A stretch of DNA of 64,000 nt. Source: Diploptera punctata (Eukaryota > Arthropoda > Insecta > Blattodea > Blaberidae). How positions within the stretch are numbered: position 1 is the stretch's first letter; each line of letters opens with the position of its first letter. The stretch spans positions 1,302,001 through 1,366,000 of the forward strand of contig JASPKZ010002333.1 of assembly GCA_030220185.1 (NCBI GenBank), read 5' to 3'. The notes below the pieces were generated by a model, which made no database searches, was not told where the DNA came from, and saw only the letters and a list, made by a program, of their open reading frames with translations. The position numbers and the translations under genes were made by a program. This document shows, piece by piece, positions 1 to 11,029 of this stretch.

Positions 1-285
1 CAGGACCTTCAGCTTTATATGCTTATGCTCTGCAACTGAGCTATCCAAAGCCTCCAATCTAAACACAATTGTTTCTTTTATACATTTGAATTCCTGAGAG
101 TGCCAAAGTTTTGTGAACCGTTGCTCTACATGCGAATGGCAGCTTCTTATTTAAGAAGACATTTAATGGGAATTTAACATTATTTTATAAAGCCAGTAGT
201 GCTTCTTTCAATGTTCTTATTATAAATTTAACATTTCTCACTGAAGGACAAATTATATTTGAAGAGAAAAATATAAATGCCTAGA
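1..285 (-). mobile_element. SINE-B unit (tRNA-like head cut by window edge)
   Basis: Read on the minus strand, this is an AT-rich tail and body followed by a tRNA-like head with TAGCTCAGTTGCAGAGC (A box); the B box is cut off by the window start. The body matches 31497-31744 (same strand) and 63480-63700 (opposite strand). The order tail, body, head suggests a unit within a head-to-tail tandem rather than a simple SINE. About 140 bases of unremarkable AT-rich DNA follow. Confidence 0.6.
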
Positions 286-428
286 CGGTGATTTGATTTT
301 ATGTCCTATACTATTTTTTATTTATCTATTTTTAATCTGTTTTCATGGAAAATACTGAATAGTTAAAGTAGAAGAAATATAAAGCTTTGGTAATAGTAAT
401 TTGTCATGATGAACCAACCATAATTAAC

Positions 429-1119
429 TTCTGAAGCTTTGTATCCACAATTATCTCTTTTAATATACAGAATGTATAGCTACAACACGATAACTCCTTC
501 TGAAGCTTTGTATCCACAATTATCTCTTTTAATATACAGAATGTATAGCTACAACACGATAACTCCTTCTGAAGCTTTGTATCCACAATTATCTCTTTTA
601 ATATACAGAATGTATAGCTACAACACGATAACTCCTTCTGAAGCTTTGTATCCACAATTATCTCTTTTAATATACAGAATGTATAGCTACAACACGATAA
701 CTCCTTCTGAAGCTTTGTATCCACAATTATCTCTTTTAATATACAGAATGTATAGCTACAACACGATAACTCCTTCTGAAGCTTTGTATCCACAATTATC
801 TCTTTTAATATACAGAATGTATAGCTACAACACGATAACTCCTTCTGAAGCTTTGTATCCACAATTATCTCTTTTAATATACAGAATGTATAGCTACAAC
901 ACGATAACTCCTTCTGAAGCTTTGTATCCACAATTATCTCTTTTAATATACAGAATGTATAGCTACAACACGATAACTCCTTCTGAAGCTTTGTATCCAC
1001 AATTATCTCTTTTAATATACAGAATGTATAGCTACAACACGATAACTCCTTCTGAAGCTTTGTATCCACAATTATCTCTTTTAATATACAGAATGTATAG
1101 CTACAACACGATAACTCCT
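429..1119. repeat. 69-bp minisatellite, 10 copies, essentially perfect
   Basis: The unit containing GAAGCTTTGTATCCACAATT recurs every 69 bases (starts 433, 502 ... 1054), ten copies with no substitution that I can see. Because 69 is divisible by three and the unit lacks stops in one frame on each strand, both strands show long repetitive frames (23-residue period). Nothing suggests translation. Perfect homogeneity implies recent expansion or an assembly effect. Confidence 0.97.
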
Positions 1120-1798
1120 AGAATGTTGAACTGGATTATAAACTGATAATTTTTTCAAGCGGAAGTCCATGTCCAGAAACTCATGGTTTGGGTGCTGTGG
1201 GACATCAAAGTTTTATTGGATAGTTTTTGGTCTCCTAGTACATAGTTTTGCAACTCATTAACCATGGATATAAAGTGAATTTATAAACTATGTCTAAACT
1301 TTCCAGCAGATGTATTACATTCCTTCATAATACATAGTTTATATCCTAATTTGAGAAATTTGTGTTTTGTACCAGTACAAGTAATGTAGACAGCATCATG
1401 ACATGTACCACAAGCATCAAAATTACTGATATTCTGCTTGTATATGCTAAAGTTGATGGCAACAGAAGAATTGATGACCAATGTATGCAGAAAGGTTTCC
1501 TAATAGAAATACTTTACATTGTATTAGTTCACAACAATTGAGAAAGGATTAAGAGAAACCACAAAGTTCAAATAGGTATAATATTTTTTCACATTTGTAA
1601 TGTGTACATACAGTAAACTGTGTTTTCTGTGCTTGTTACATTTTACTGTATGTACGATATTACTGTATGATTCTGGGAAATTTGGTGTATGTATGGTGGG
1701 CCTGAATACTGCATCAATTATTCTACATTTCTATATGGTCTCTCAATAGTAATTGTATAATCAATTGAGTTGGTGTTTACTTGATGAAAATCCATATC
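1120..1798. other. Gene-free AT-rich stretch with one hairpin
   Basis: No credible coding frame or known repeat is visible. The only structure is a perfect 14-bp inverted repeat, GTACATACAGTAAA at 1604-1617 and its complement at 1642-1655, with a 24-base loop. Confidence 0.6.
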
Positions 1799-2684
1799 TA
1801 TTAATTAAATAAAAATAAAATGTAGTTTTATTTAATTTTCATATTGTTTCATTTCATTTTGGTTGATTCTAGCCTCCTTGGTTTATTCTCGGAGTGTTTC
1901 GACTACACTCCTTGATGTGTTAAGTCTGGCATCTATGTATGCTACAGCAATCTTTGTCTACATGTTGCAATGCTGTAGTCACGCGATCCTATCGTGGACG
2001 CTCACACTCTATCACAATCACTTCGGTCACCAAGCTGACACAACACTATCACTTCGGTCGCCAAGCTGACCACATCACATAACTATCAGTTCGGTCGCCA
2101 AGCCGACCACATCACATCACAATCAGTTTGGTCGCCAAGCCGACCACATCACATCACAATCAGTTCGGTCGCCAAGCCGACCACATCACAATCACTTCGG
2201 TCACCAAGCTGACCACATCACAATCAGTTCGGTCGTCAAGCTGACCACATCACACAATCACCACGGTCACCAAGCTGACCACATCACTTTTCACGTCGGT
2301 CTCTAGTCGGACCACATCACATCACGTCTCGCTCACAAAGCGGGACACACAAACATCAACTACGGTCTACACAACGAGACCTCAGCACAATCAAGTGAAG
2401 CTAAGTATTCATCTCAATAAATTATTCTTAATATTTAAAACTACAAACGTGTTATTGTATCGCCACGTGGTACATTCTTTTGATCACTCCCAGCACCTAT
2501 GGATTCGGTGTACTCAGTCCACTACAGAGGAAACAACGCTAATTATATTCGGTGCACCGACAGATGTAGTGTGCGGTTATTCACCCACATAACTCATATT
2601 TATTATATAATTATATAATATATGAATTATATAATAAATATGAAAATAAAATAAAACTATGTTTTATTTTTATTTAATTAATAA
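1799..2684. mobile_element. TIR-bounded non-autonomous element (~886 bp)
   Basis: The left end (about 1799-1841, ATTAATTAAATAAAAATAAA...) and right end (about 2641-2684) are inverted complements over ~43 bases with about four differences. The interior holds a minisatellite (1990-2345), then AATAAATTATTC near 2416 and AT-rich sequence. No transposase is visible. The termini are AT-rich, so the exact ends and target duplication are uncertain. It resembles a MITE or foldback element; a solo LTR was considered and is less likely because the ends are inverted. Confidence 0.6.
1990..2345. repeat. Degenerate minisatellite, 31-37 bp period
   Basis: The core TTCGGTCGCCAAGCCGACC recurs at about 2022, 2053, 2090, 2127, 2164, 2196, 2228 and 2263, separated by CACATCACA-rich spacers. 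Each core can fold (TCGG pairs with CCGA). Copies diverge toward the right end. It lies wholly inside the TIR-bounded element. Confidence 0.85.
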
Positions 2685-2688
2685 ATAG

Positions 2689-2951
2689 TAATTGTGCCCG
2701 AGGGCAGGTCTTTCACTGCAATCATAACTTTACTAAGGAATTGTAGATGTGGTAGCTTCCCATTGCTTTCCACACCAGTGATGGCCGGATGATTTTTGGG
2801 GACTGTTGGACCCTAAGCTTCCTGACATTTGTCTTACAGGTGAGGAAAAGCCCCGAAAGAAACTCACATTGGAGTTTGTCCTGACCAGGAATCAAACCCG
2901 GGCCCACTGCGTGACAAAGCAGCATGCTACCTCGAGACCATACCAATGGAC
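2689..2951 (-). mobile_element. SINE-A copy
   Basis: On the minus strand a tRNA-like head (GGTCTCGAGGTAGC A box, GGTTTGATTCC-type B box) is followed by a body with CTGTAAGACAAATGTCAGG and a 3' end with CTGCCCTCGGGCA, a six-base-pair hairpin. The copy abuts the TIR element on its left. It belongs to the same family as 28912, 36525 and 37598. Confidence 0.85.
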
Positions 2952-3702
2952 TCTATATGATATTAGGTTTGAAAATTGGATATGGATCATTTATGCTCAG
3001 TTGAAACAGTTACCTTTGAGGAGGACATGTTGAAATGGTTCAAAGAGGACCTGTCCACCAGCACTCATCAGTTAGTGCTAGCATTGGGCACATGCCATGC
3101 TAAATGTGGAGTGTTGTCCACGAACAACAGCTACCTCCTTCTGCAGAAAGTTCAGGCATTAGTAGTGAAGTACTATCCATGACAAGTACACTTTATTTAC
3201 GCTGCTGCATATTCAATCCACAATTCACAATTGATTCAAAATGGCAATGTGAACTTGCACAATATCTGGGAAAGCTGACGATAAAACAGAATTGTTTTGA
3301 AACATGTCCAAGAACAAATCAACATTAATATTGAGGTAAGATGTCCAGACCAAAAATAATATAAGATGAAAATCCGTTTACTCAAGTGATTAAAAGTAAC
3401 CTATACAGGTTCAGTGTGAATGTATGGGTTGTGATAATAGGTGACAAGATAATTGAGCTATATATGCTGCCAATTAGACAACAGGGCCAATTATCTCATT
3501 TTTCTCAGAGATGTTCTTCCTACCTATTGAATGTGGTGCCACTACAGGTTCATCAGGTAATATGGCTGCAAAAGACAAAACTCCAGCTCAGTTCAATGCA
3601 AATGTGTAACACCATCTGGATATCATGTACCCAAGTTGATGGATTTGTAAAGGGACACCTGTTCATGGCCATCACCACCTCTTGACTATTTTCTGTGAGG
3701 TA
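2952..3702. other. No gene recognised
   Basis: Short frames of 68-99 residues occur on the plus strand, but none shows a recognisable domain, splice pattern or composition unlike chance. Confidence 0.5.
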
Positions 3703-4420
3703 CAGGGTGTGGCAGAAAAAAAATGACTCATTTTAAACATGTTATTTTGGCATGAAGAAATACAACTATACATTATTAGTGTACATTGTTCAAAAGAACA
3801 CATCCTACCATTAATTACATATGTCACTTTTTGTAAATTATGTCCTTTAGGTGTCCACCATTGTTGACGATGCAATCTTCTGCACAAATCAGCACATTCT
3901 CCATAACCTTAAGAAGAGTGTCACCTGTTATGGCCTCGATTTTGGTGTGAATGTTGTTTTTCAAGTCTTCAAGAGTTTTGGCTTGTTAGCATATACTTTG
4001 GATTTTAGGAATCCCCACAGAAAAAAAATCCCAAGCCAATAAAACTGGACGAATGGGGTGGCCAGTTGACATTGCCAAAGCAGCTAAACCATACGTGGCC
4101 TACCAGGTGGCTTATTGTTTGTTGCAGATGCTGTCGCTCTGAAATGCTGGACCCATCTGGTAATTGACTCCGAGACGGAACTTGATCATTCTGACAAATG
4201 TTAAAATGTTGCTGGAACAAATGCTGTGTCCATACGACACTGTCACCACATTTGAAAAACATTTCTATTGCAAATGCACGGTGTTCGTTTGACCAACACT
4301 CCATACTGACTCGCAATGCTTTGAACACACTACGCATTGGTACCAATATCAACTCTCTAGGAAGCTGTGTCCTATAATGATGGGCAATTTAAAATGAGTC
4401 ATTGTTTCTGCCGCACCCGA
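3703..4420 (-). mobile_element. TA-flanked DDE transposon derivative, internally deleted
   Basis: Terminal inverted repeats (GGGTGTGGCAGAAA...TGACTCATTTTAAA at 3705-3737 and its complement at 4388-4418) are flanked by TA on both sides (3701-3702, 4421-4422), as in Tc1/mariner elements. The minus strand codes for an N-terminal helix-turn-helix resembling DUF4817 (NEHRAFAIEMFFKCG), then jumps to the transposase C-terminus (WPPHSSSFIGLGFFFCGDS, later KTLEDLKNNIHTKIEAI and CIVNNGGHL). The usual SPDLTPLDFF motif reads HSSSFIGLGFF, so the last catalytic acid is lost. The middle of the catalytic core is missing and stops occur. It is a dead, non-autonomous copy. Confidence 0.85.
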
Positions 4421-4609
4421 TATTATCAAGACTATGGTGTATGCTGTAACATCAGAGAAGGATCTTATTGCATTAATCCAAGTTGCAACTGAATAGTCAA
4501 CACACAGCTGCATTTATTTGATCCTGTGTGTCAGACTCTCCACCACCAATGTACGCTCTGTAATCAAATAGGAGATCAAAACTTTGAACTCCTGTAGTAA
4601 AAGATGATG

Positions 4610-5000
4610 AGCATTTGAAAATAAAGTTCTTAGGAATTTTTTTAGACCAAAGAGAGATAAACAAATATATGAATGGAGAAGACTACATAACAGCGAGCTA
4701 CGTGATCTTTATAGGAAACCAGATGTAATAAGAAGAGTTAAGTCTCAGAGACTGCAATGGGGAGGACATGTGGCACAAATGGGGAATGGAAGAGCAGTAT
4801 GGAAACTTCACGTAGGAAAACAGAGGGATAACACCCATTAGGAAGATTAAGAATGAGGTGGAAGAATAATATTAATTATCATTTGAAGAAAGAATAACAT
4901 TAACCATGATTTGAAGGAGTGAATAATACAGGGATGAATGGAGGTCTTATGTCTGTGCAGCCATGTATATCTGGGTTTGATAGTAGTAAAGTGAGTGAGT
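4610..5000 (+). mobile_element. LINE-C 3' fragment, decayed
   Basis: Coding-strand matches to the family C-terminus are clear (KVLRNFFRPKRD, ELRDLYRKPDVIRRVKSQRLQWGGHV), with frameshifts and a local duplication around 4868-4920 where ATTAAT..ATTTGAAG repeats. It ends in GTGAGTGAGTTAG, the (AGTN)n tail typical of this family. Only the region after the reverse transcriptase remains. Confidence 0.8.
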
Positions 5001-5429
5001 TAGTTTTGTAATCTACTGCAAGGTGTGGTTTCTTAATGAAATGTAGAATGCACTCCCATCACCATATTTGAATAGTTATTAAACTGACTCTTCACAGAGC
5101 CTATATACCATGAATTTTTGGACATGGATTACCCCTTGAAAAAAATATCAGTTTACCATCCTGCCCAGCAAATTGAGCGCAGTTGATGTTGTTTCTGTGC
5201 ACTCTGTAGAGTAGGGATCGTAGTAAGCAATTATAGATATTTGCTTTGTAATTATAAGTTAACTGTGTTTTTTAAAATTTTATTTATGCCTCTTTGTAGT
5301 AGAATTTGACTCGTATAGAATTCCATATAATGGTGAAAGGAACTTAAGAAATTTTTGTCTTGTGCTTTGTCTTTCAGACTGTGCATATTGTACTATTTAT
5401 TTATATGGTGAAAGTTAAAAATTAAAATG
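5001..5429. other. No gene recognised
   Basis: AT-rich sequence between a LINE end and a PLE. I see no repeat or coding signal. Confidence 0.5.
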
Positions 5430-5990
5430 TACCTGTTGGCAGGTGCCGTCTCCTCAACTTTGTTAAAATATTGTATATAGAATTAACTGGAGTGCTTTCA
5501 GAAGTTGTCTTCCATCTTCGGCAGTTGAGCTTTCGCTACTCGTTGTTGTTGTGTACGATGATGTATACTCCAACTATTTGTAGCAGCAACTGACTTGTTT
5601 TTGATGATCTTGTAAAATGGGTTTGACTGAGGTGTGTTCTCATTAAGAAGTGAGGTGTTGTTTGTTTCCTTTATAATTTTGAGGTCTTCAAATATATTTA
5701 TCCTAGCTGGAATGTTTCCTCGGTGGATTATCGTGAGAGTATTTTCAATTGTGTTCATTTGATGACCTGCATTAATGAGATGTTTAGCATAGCTTGATTT
5801 ATCACTCACGTGTATGAAATCTTTTAGGTGTTCTTTATATCTTGTATTGAAATTTCTGCTTGTCCTACCAATATAAAATGTATTACAATCTTTACATGTT
5901 AGTTTATAGACTCCCTTGTTGTTGAATTTGTTGTGTTCTTCTGTGCCATTGTATTTATTGATTTGTAATTCTGTCAGTTCATATGTTATC
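5430..5990 (-). mobile_element. Penelope-like element 3' part (GIY-YIG), PLE-1
   Basis: The minus strand encodes a GIY-YIG endonuclease: NKGVYKLTCKDCNTFYIGRT, then NTRYKEHLKDFI and KSSYAKHLINAGHQM. This module is fused to reverse transcriptase in Penelope-like elements; the RT is absent here, so the copy is 5'-truncated. A frame of about 103 residues (5498-5809) covers the C-terminus. At the 3' end, 5496-5521 (minus) holds a hammerhead-like core, CCGAAGA, a GAAG/CTTC stem, then GAAA; the second base of the core is C instead of U, so it is probably inactive. The end CCGTCTCCTCAACTT matches the 3' end of the copies at 52 and 54 kb. Confidence 0.85.
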
Positions 5991-6451
5991 TGTATTGGCT
6001 ATTTGTCTGTCAAATTTTAGGATTTCTAATTGTCTGATATCTCTGTCAGTCATCTGTAATTTTCCATTTATTCCAGTTCTATGACTCGGATATGAGATGA
6101 ATATTTTTGTATTTATGGCATCTAAATATATAACAAAGAAAGAAATAATAAAAAATTCTAATAGCATGTATTCTGTAAATGTTAAATTCTTAACTCAAAC
6201 CTTGCACATTCTATGATATTTACCAATTAGAATGTGCTTCTAATAAATAATTTTAAAAAGTAGTCAGTTCCCTATATGTGACTTTAAAATTTTATTAAAT
6301 CTGTTCACTTAAGTTACTGCATTTTAAAGTTGAAAAATCTTTATCATCACATGATTGTCATTAGCCTATTTTTTCCTACTTATTGTTAAATGCAGCCATA
6401 TACAGTGTTACTATAAATCATCTTTCCAATTACAAACATTAATAACAATCA
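5991..6451. other. No gene recognised
   Basis: AT-rich. A 62-residue frame on the minus strand (5979-6167) adjoins the PLE but shows no match to the RT domain that I recognise. Confidence 0.5.
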
Positions 6452-6454
6452 TTA

Positions 6455-7022
6455 GGAGACACTTAAAATCATGATATTGGTATCAATGGGAAGAGAAACT
6501 CAAATATTTTTTGTTATCCATTTGGTTAAATCACATGTGTCACTCTTAAATCAGCAAAAATGGGAAAACATGAAAGTGGTATGAACAGAGACTCCACATT
6601 CTTTTTCACTGGACACATGGAACAGAGAGAAAAGCATTTGATTCACAACCATAAGCAAGTCACATGTGCTTAATGTGAGCTCCCTGTGTTACACGACACA
6701 CAACAATTCTGTAGTGAATTTCCTGCCATACACATTGTAGCATTGGACCATCCACCGGTGCAGTGGCCTCTGTGATGAGGACACGAAGATCCTCATTGGC
6801 AGGTGGTAATGGTAGCTCGTACACTTGTTTTATAAAATCCCGCAGAAAAAAAATCACAAGGAGTGAATGTTGGGGTAACATAGAGGCCAGTACAAACCAT
6901 TTTTCTGTTATATTGTCTCCTAGCAACAAAATTAATAAATCTGCAACAGGTTTATTGACATAACAAAAAATATTTGAGTTTCTCTTTCCATTGATACCAA
7001 TATAATGTTTCTAAATGTCTCC
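6455..7022 (-). mobile_element. TA-flanked DDE transposon derivative with ~70-bp TIRs
   Basis: Inverted ends of about 70 bases begin GGAGACA (6455) and finish TGTCTCC (7022), both next to TA. Both arms hold the block TTGGTATCAATGG and AGAGAAACTCAAATATTTTT. An 89-residue minus frame (6660-6929) is the C-terminus of a DDE transposase: FFLRDFIKQVYELPLPPANE, then VWQEIHYRIVVCRVTQGAHI. The SPDLTPCDFF catalytic motif reads HSLLVIFF, so the acid is lost. Only the last quarter of the transposase remains. Confidence 0.85.
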
Positions 7023-7076
7023 TAACAATAGTTATTCAATGTTTTTCAAATATAAAAACAGTTATTCAATTTTTTT

Positions 7077-7190
7077 GGAGGCCTAGGTAGCTCACTTGGA
7101 AGAGCATTGACATAGAGAGTCAAAGGTCCTGGGTTCAAACCCCAGTGTAGGCATATATTTTTCTTTTCAAATATAATTTGTCCATCTTTA
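7077..7190 (+). mobile_element. SINE-B tRNA-like head and tail
   Basis: A 75-base tRNA-like segment carries an A box (TAGCTCACTTGGAAGAG) and a B box (GGGTTCAAACCCC) and is followed by the SINE-B tail (CATATATTTTTCTTTTCAAA). Cloverleaf arms are imperfect and CCA is absent, so it is not called as a functional tRNA. Confidence 0.7.
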
Positions 7191-7920
7191 AGATGTTTAA
7201 AAATGAATAATATGAACAGCAGTTATTTAAGTTTGTAATCGGAAAGATCATTTATAGTAGCACTGTATTTTTCAGTTTATCTAACATGTTTTAAGATAAG
7301 TTAGGATATCAATAATCCTTATAATGCATAGTAGAAGCATTTTCTTACATCTGCCTTGAGGCACCAATCTTACTAGCAGATTTTATTTCTTTCATTTGAT
7401 AATTGTTTTAATTACTTGAACTATTAAGAGTACAACCATATAATGTTGATGTTAATATTAACTTATGTAAACATTGTTTAATAGCTAAGGCTAGGATTTG
7501 TATGTAATTACATATTCTTTCCCTTTGCTTTATACATGGGTAAAATTGATAAATGTCCATGAATTACTAATTTACTTATTACATATGAAAATGTATTATT
7601 ACATATTTGATCATAATTGTATATTTTTACATATTTTAAAGATGTTTTATATAGTTCTACATATTATACCACTCAATTAAAAAAAAATCATATGCAGAAA
7701 ATAATTTAAAACAATATTTGTGACAATATTTGTTTACATTAAAAAACTCAGATACCTAATTGTACACTGAAATTGTTTTTTCCAAGCTATACAAAAGCTG
7801 GTTAGAAACGGTCAATGAAGAATTCCATTTACTAAACACGATAAACATAGGCACAGGAACACTCTGAAGACTTCAAGTATAGGGTTCCATATAGCAAGAT
7901 CTCTTTTAAAACCTGAATGA
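7191..7920. other. No gene recognised
   Basis: AT-rich, with runs of TTACATATTTT-like repeats and no supported coding frame. Confidence 0.5.
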
Positions 7921-8590
7921 TCTACTCTATCTTTTTCTTTTTTTTTTCTTTTTCTTTTCTTCTTCTTCTTCTTCTTCTTCTTCTTCTTCTTCTTCTTCTT
8001 CTTCTTCTTCTTCTTCTTCTTCTTCTTCTTCTTCTTCTTCTTCTTCTTCTTCACTTCATGGGCTAGGCAAATTGCTTGTTCCACCTCACAGTTGTTTTGT
8101 TCTGGCCTTCCTACATTCCTTGAACCTCTTGGCTTGTAGTTGAATGCTGCTCTTGGTAATCTTGTTACATTCATTCTTTCCACATGTGTAAACCATTTCT
8201 CTCTATATTCTCTGATTTTCTCATTCAATGGATATATATTTAACTCTGTTCTTATATCTTCATTCCTTATCCAATCCAATCTTGTGCAGCCTTTTGTTCT
8301 TCTAACGAAGTTCATTTCTGCACTTTGCATTCTACTTTGCAATTTTTGGTCATTACCCAAGTTTCGCTCCCATAAAGCAATGCAGGAACTGCCAATATTT
8401 TATAAAACTTCAATGTAGTATCTCTTCTTGTTTTATTCTTTAATGTTTTATTTATAGTTCCACATATCATTTGAAATTTCGACAGTTTCATATGTATGTC
8501 TCTTTCAGTTTTTGTGTTTATAGTAAAATTACAACCCAAATAATTAAAATTTGTTACTCTGTTTATGAATGAAATATTAGAAATATGTAG
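7921..8590 (-). mobile_element. LINE-A 3' end with ~130-bp (GAA)n tail
   Basis: On the minus strand the post-RT region of a non-LTR retrotransposon is read in two frames: NFNYLGCNFTINTKTERDI to LLYGSETWVMTKN (8312-8599), then EMNFVRRTKGCTRLDWIRNE to AFNYKPRGSRNVGRP (8053-8360). A frameshift separates them near 8340. The copy ends in GGAACAAGCAATTTGCC and an uninterrupted GAA tract (7965-8052), giving a spurious poly-lysine extension. The RT core is missing. Confidence 0.88.
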
Positions 8591-8591
8591 G

Positions 8592-8880
8592 GAACACACC
8601 GTGGTACAGTTGGTTAAGGATATATCCTACAAGCTGGAAAATCAAGGGTCGAGACCCGATAGGGTCAGGATTTTTAAAACTGCTTAATCTTCTGGCAGCA
8701 TCAAGACCATGGGGTCGACTCAGCCAAAAAAAAAATTAATAACATACTATGTTGTGAGGTAAAGACAGCTATCACACAAGGTTGAAATCTCTTGCTGATT
8801 GTCTAGAAAGATGGGAGCCGTAACCTCGTAATAGCCCTAAGACTTGTTGTGGGATCACTTTATAACAGAAACATGATAAT
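8592..8880 (+). mobile_element. SINE-D copy
   Basis: Begins GGGAACACACCGTGGTACAG and has a tRNA-like head with B box GGGTCGAGACCC. The body holds GGGGTCGACTCAGCC and the 3' end TTGTGGGATCACTTTA. It is homologous to the better copy at 37281-37582. Confidence 0.8.
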
Positions 8881-9324
8881 ATCTTACCACGTTGTCAAGC
8901 ATTTCACTGTCCCATTCCTTCAAATTTGATCTATCTTAAAGTTAACATATAATATAAATATATATATGAAATTAAATTTTAATGTGTTTAATATTACATA
9001 TTTTAAGGAATTTTTATGTAATATTACATATTTTACATAATGTTATTACATAAATATGTACATATTTTGCATGTTAGTATTACGTAAAAATCCTAGCCTT
9101 ATTAATCACTGACTACTGTGGGTTCTCATTACACGCTTTATATTAGCTTGACCTGTATCTATCTATCTATCTATCTATCTATGTAATGGAGTTTTTCAAT
9201 GCGTTTTTCACCCACATAAAATCATTGGATGACTTAAAACTTTGTATACTTGTAGAGGACCCGTGACAATACAATAATTTCATATTTATTTATATGACTA
9301 GTTAAATGGACAGAATTGCCTGGG
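8881..9324. repeat. AT-rich DNA with (TCTA)n at 9155-9182
   Basis: No gene is seen. A short TCTA microsatellite lies at 9155-9182, and TTACATATTTTA-type motifs recur at 8985-9075, as at 7560-7640. Confidence 0.7.
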
Positions 9325-9440
9325 TATTTACCTATCCCAATCTTCTTGGCACCAATCAGCTTAGCTATGCATTTGACACTATTCTTGGTCTATTTTGACA
9401 TTTTAATTTTCAACCCTTCTCATCTCCATCCAGATGGACG
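9325..9440 (+). repeat. Isolated ~130-bp unit copy
   Basis: CACCAATCAGCTTAGC..ACACTATTCTTGG..ATTTTGACATTTTAATTTTC follows the unit that is tandem at 11506-13690. A 62-residue frame across it (9316-9504) is not credible coding sequence. Confidence 0.6.
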
Positions 9441-10149
9441 TGTAGATAAGCTGTTAGTGGAGTGTTTTGGCTTGGTTATTATGTATGTTAATGATTTTTC
9501 GTGAAGATTTACAATATACGATGCGAGGTTGGGAAGGGTTTTTACAGAATCGAGGAAAATGTTTAAAAACTGAGTGATACAAGGTTTTTAATTTCCGAGA
9601 TTATATAAAACACTTCACAAACGTGCATTGTACATTATTTTTTGCACGATGATGTTTTCAAAATAATAATTAATAGTAAAATAATAACATCTTTGTTGGA
9701 AATATTTGCATTCATTATAAACAATTGACTAACATTAACAGTGTGGGCAGTGTTTATTAATTGAAACTACATGAGGCTGTGAGATGAATTAGTGATAAAA
9801 TTGCGCAAATACATATTTATTGTTTTATATTGTTTCAAATAAAGTTAGGTTCATTTAAAATGCAGTGATTTGTTTCGTATAATGTATATTGACACTACCT
9901 TTTGGATATTTTTTGTATATACATTATATGTAGTATACATAGAGGGCAGTGGTTTTATTTCCCATACACATATTGTAATATCTAATATTACAGTATAGTT
10001 ATTTTTTTACAGTATATTTATTTAGGTTGGCAATCACGAAATGTAGAAAGTTGAACTTTCAATCATAGTCGCCATTGCTGTAAGTATGACAAAATGCATT
10101 ATTGCACAAAAAAAGTGATTGACAGTTTTGTGGATTTGTTTGCTACTTT
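9441..10149. other. No gene recognised
   Basis: AT-rich DNA with no coding signal and no repeat family that I recognise. Confidence 0.5.
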
Positions 10150-10360
10150 GTACTAAGGGATGAACTCTATTCATCTCAATGGTCCTTTATGATTATTTCT
10201 ACATGTCACCCCTCTCACCCTGCCTGGATTGCTAGGGATCAAACTTGGGCATAAATGTCATCAGGACTGTGATTAATGAGCTTAGCAACCCCACAAACTG
10301 TGGATTAGACACTAATCACGGCAATTTTACACATTATTTTTCACTCATAAAATTACAAAT
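10150..10360 (+). repeat. ~130-bp unit copy, one and a half units
   Basis: Contains CTAGGGATCAAACTTGGGC, GTGATTAATGAGCTTAGCAA and GGATTAGACACTAATCACGG, matching the arrays at 12.4 and 18.9 kb. The block GGTCCTTTATGATTATTTCT is shared with 13028. Confidence 0.75.
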
Positions 10361-10371
10361 GAGGGAATTTT

Positions 10372-11015
10372 TGAGGAAGTGGCTGAATTCAAATACCTAG
10401 GAACAATAATCAAAAATAGGAAGGAGATGCGCAAAGAAATTAAACATAGGCTCAATACTGGAAATGCGTGCTAATATGCATTGCAGAGACTCTTGATGTT
10501 CCAGCTCCTTTCAAAAAACGTTAAACTGAAAATATATAAAACTGTTATTCTACCAGTTATATTATATGGGTGCGAAACATGGACTCTTACTTTAAGGGAG
10601 GAAAGGAGATTACGGGTATTTGAGAATAAAGTACTTAGGACAATTTTTGGACCAAAGAGAGATGAACAAACAGGTGAATGGAGAAGACTACGTAACAATG
10701 AACTACATGGTCTTTATATGAAGCCAGATATAATAAGAACAGTTAAGTCTCGTAGACTGCGATGGGCAGGACATGTTGCACGTATGGGGAATGAAAGACT
10801 TGCTTGGCAGCTTCTTGTAGGAAAGCCAGAGGGAAAACGCTCAGTTGGTAGACCAATAATGAGGTGGGAGAATAACATTAACTATGATTTGAGGGAAGTA
10901 GATTATACAGGGAATGATTGGAAAGCATTAGCTCAAGATAGGGATGTATGGAGAGCTTATGTCCGCGTGACCATGAACCCACGGGTTCGATAATGCCAGT
11001 GAGTAAGTAAGTAAG
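10372..11015 (+). mobile_element. LINE-C 3' end, 170-residue open frame
   Basis: The post-RT C-terminal region of a non-LTR retrotransposon. Reading starts in FEEVAEFKYLGTIIKNRKEM; a stop at NAC (10471-10473) breaks it, then 10481-10993 is open: NVKLKIYKTVILPVILYGCE, TLREERRLRVFENKVLRTIF, GKRSVGRPIMRWENN, LAQDRDVWRAYV. The tail is GTGAGTAAGTAAGTAAGTAA. The catalytic YADD lies upstream of the truncation, so the copy cannot move itself. It is among the best-preserved ends of this family here. Confidence 0.92.
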
Positions 11016-11029
11016 TAAATTAATTATGG

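Noticed and set aside
404..1146. Two ~220-235 residue open frames on opposite strands
   Set aside because: Both are translations of the 69-bp minisatellite, whose length is a multiple of three. There is no codon bias or domain.
429..2345. Possible CRISPR array
   Set aside because: The 69-bp units are adjacent without unique spacers, and the 1990-2345 units diverge continuously with low-complexity spacers. The host is clearly eukaryotic.
1799..2684. Solo LTR of a retrovirus-like element
   Set aside because: An AATAAA and a TG..CA feel were noted, but the ends are inverted, not direct, repeats and no polypurine tract or primer-binding site is visible.
7077..7153. Functional tRNA genes at the many B-box sites
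   Set aside because: All candidates lack a clean cloverleaf, continue into SINE tails and recur as diverged copies. None merits a tRNA call.
7812..8360. 182-residue protein with a poly-lysine region
   Set aside because: The lysine run is the translated GAA tail of LINE-A and the rest is the LINE C-terminus.
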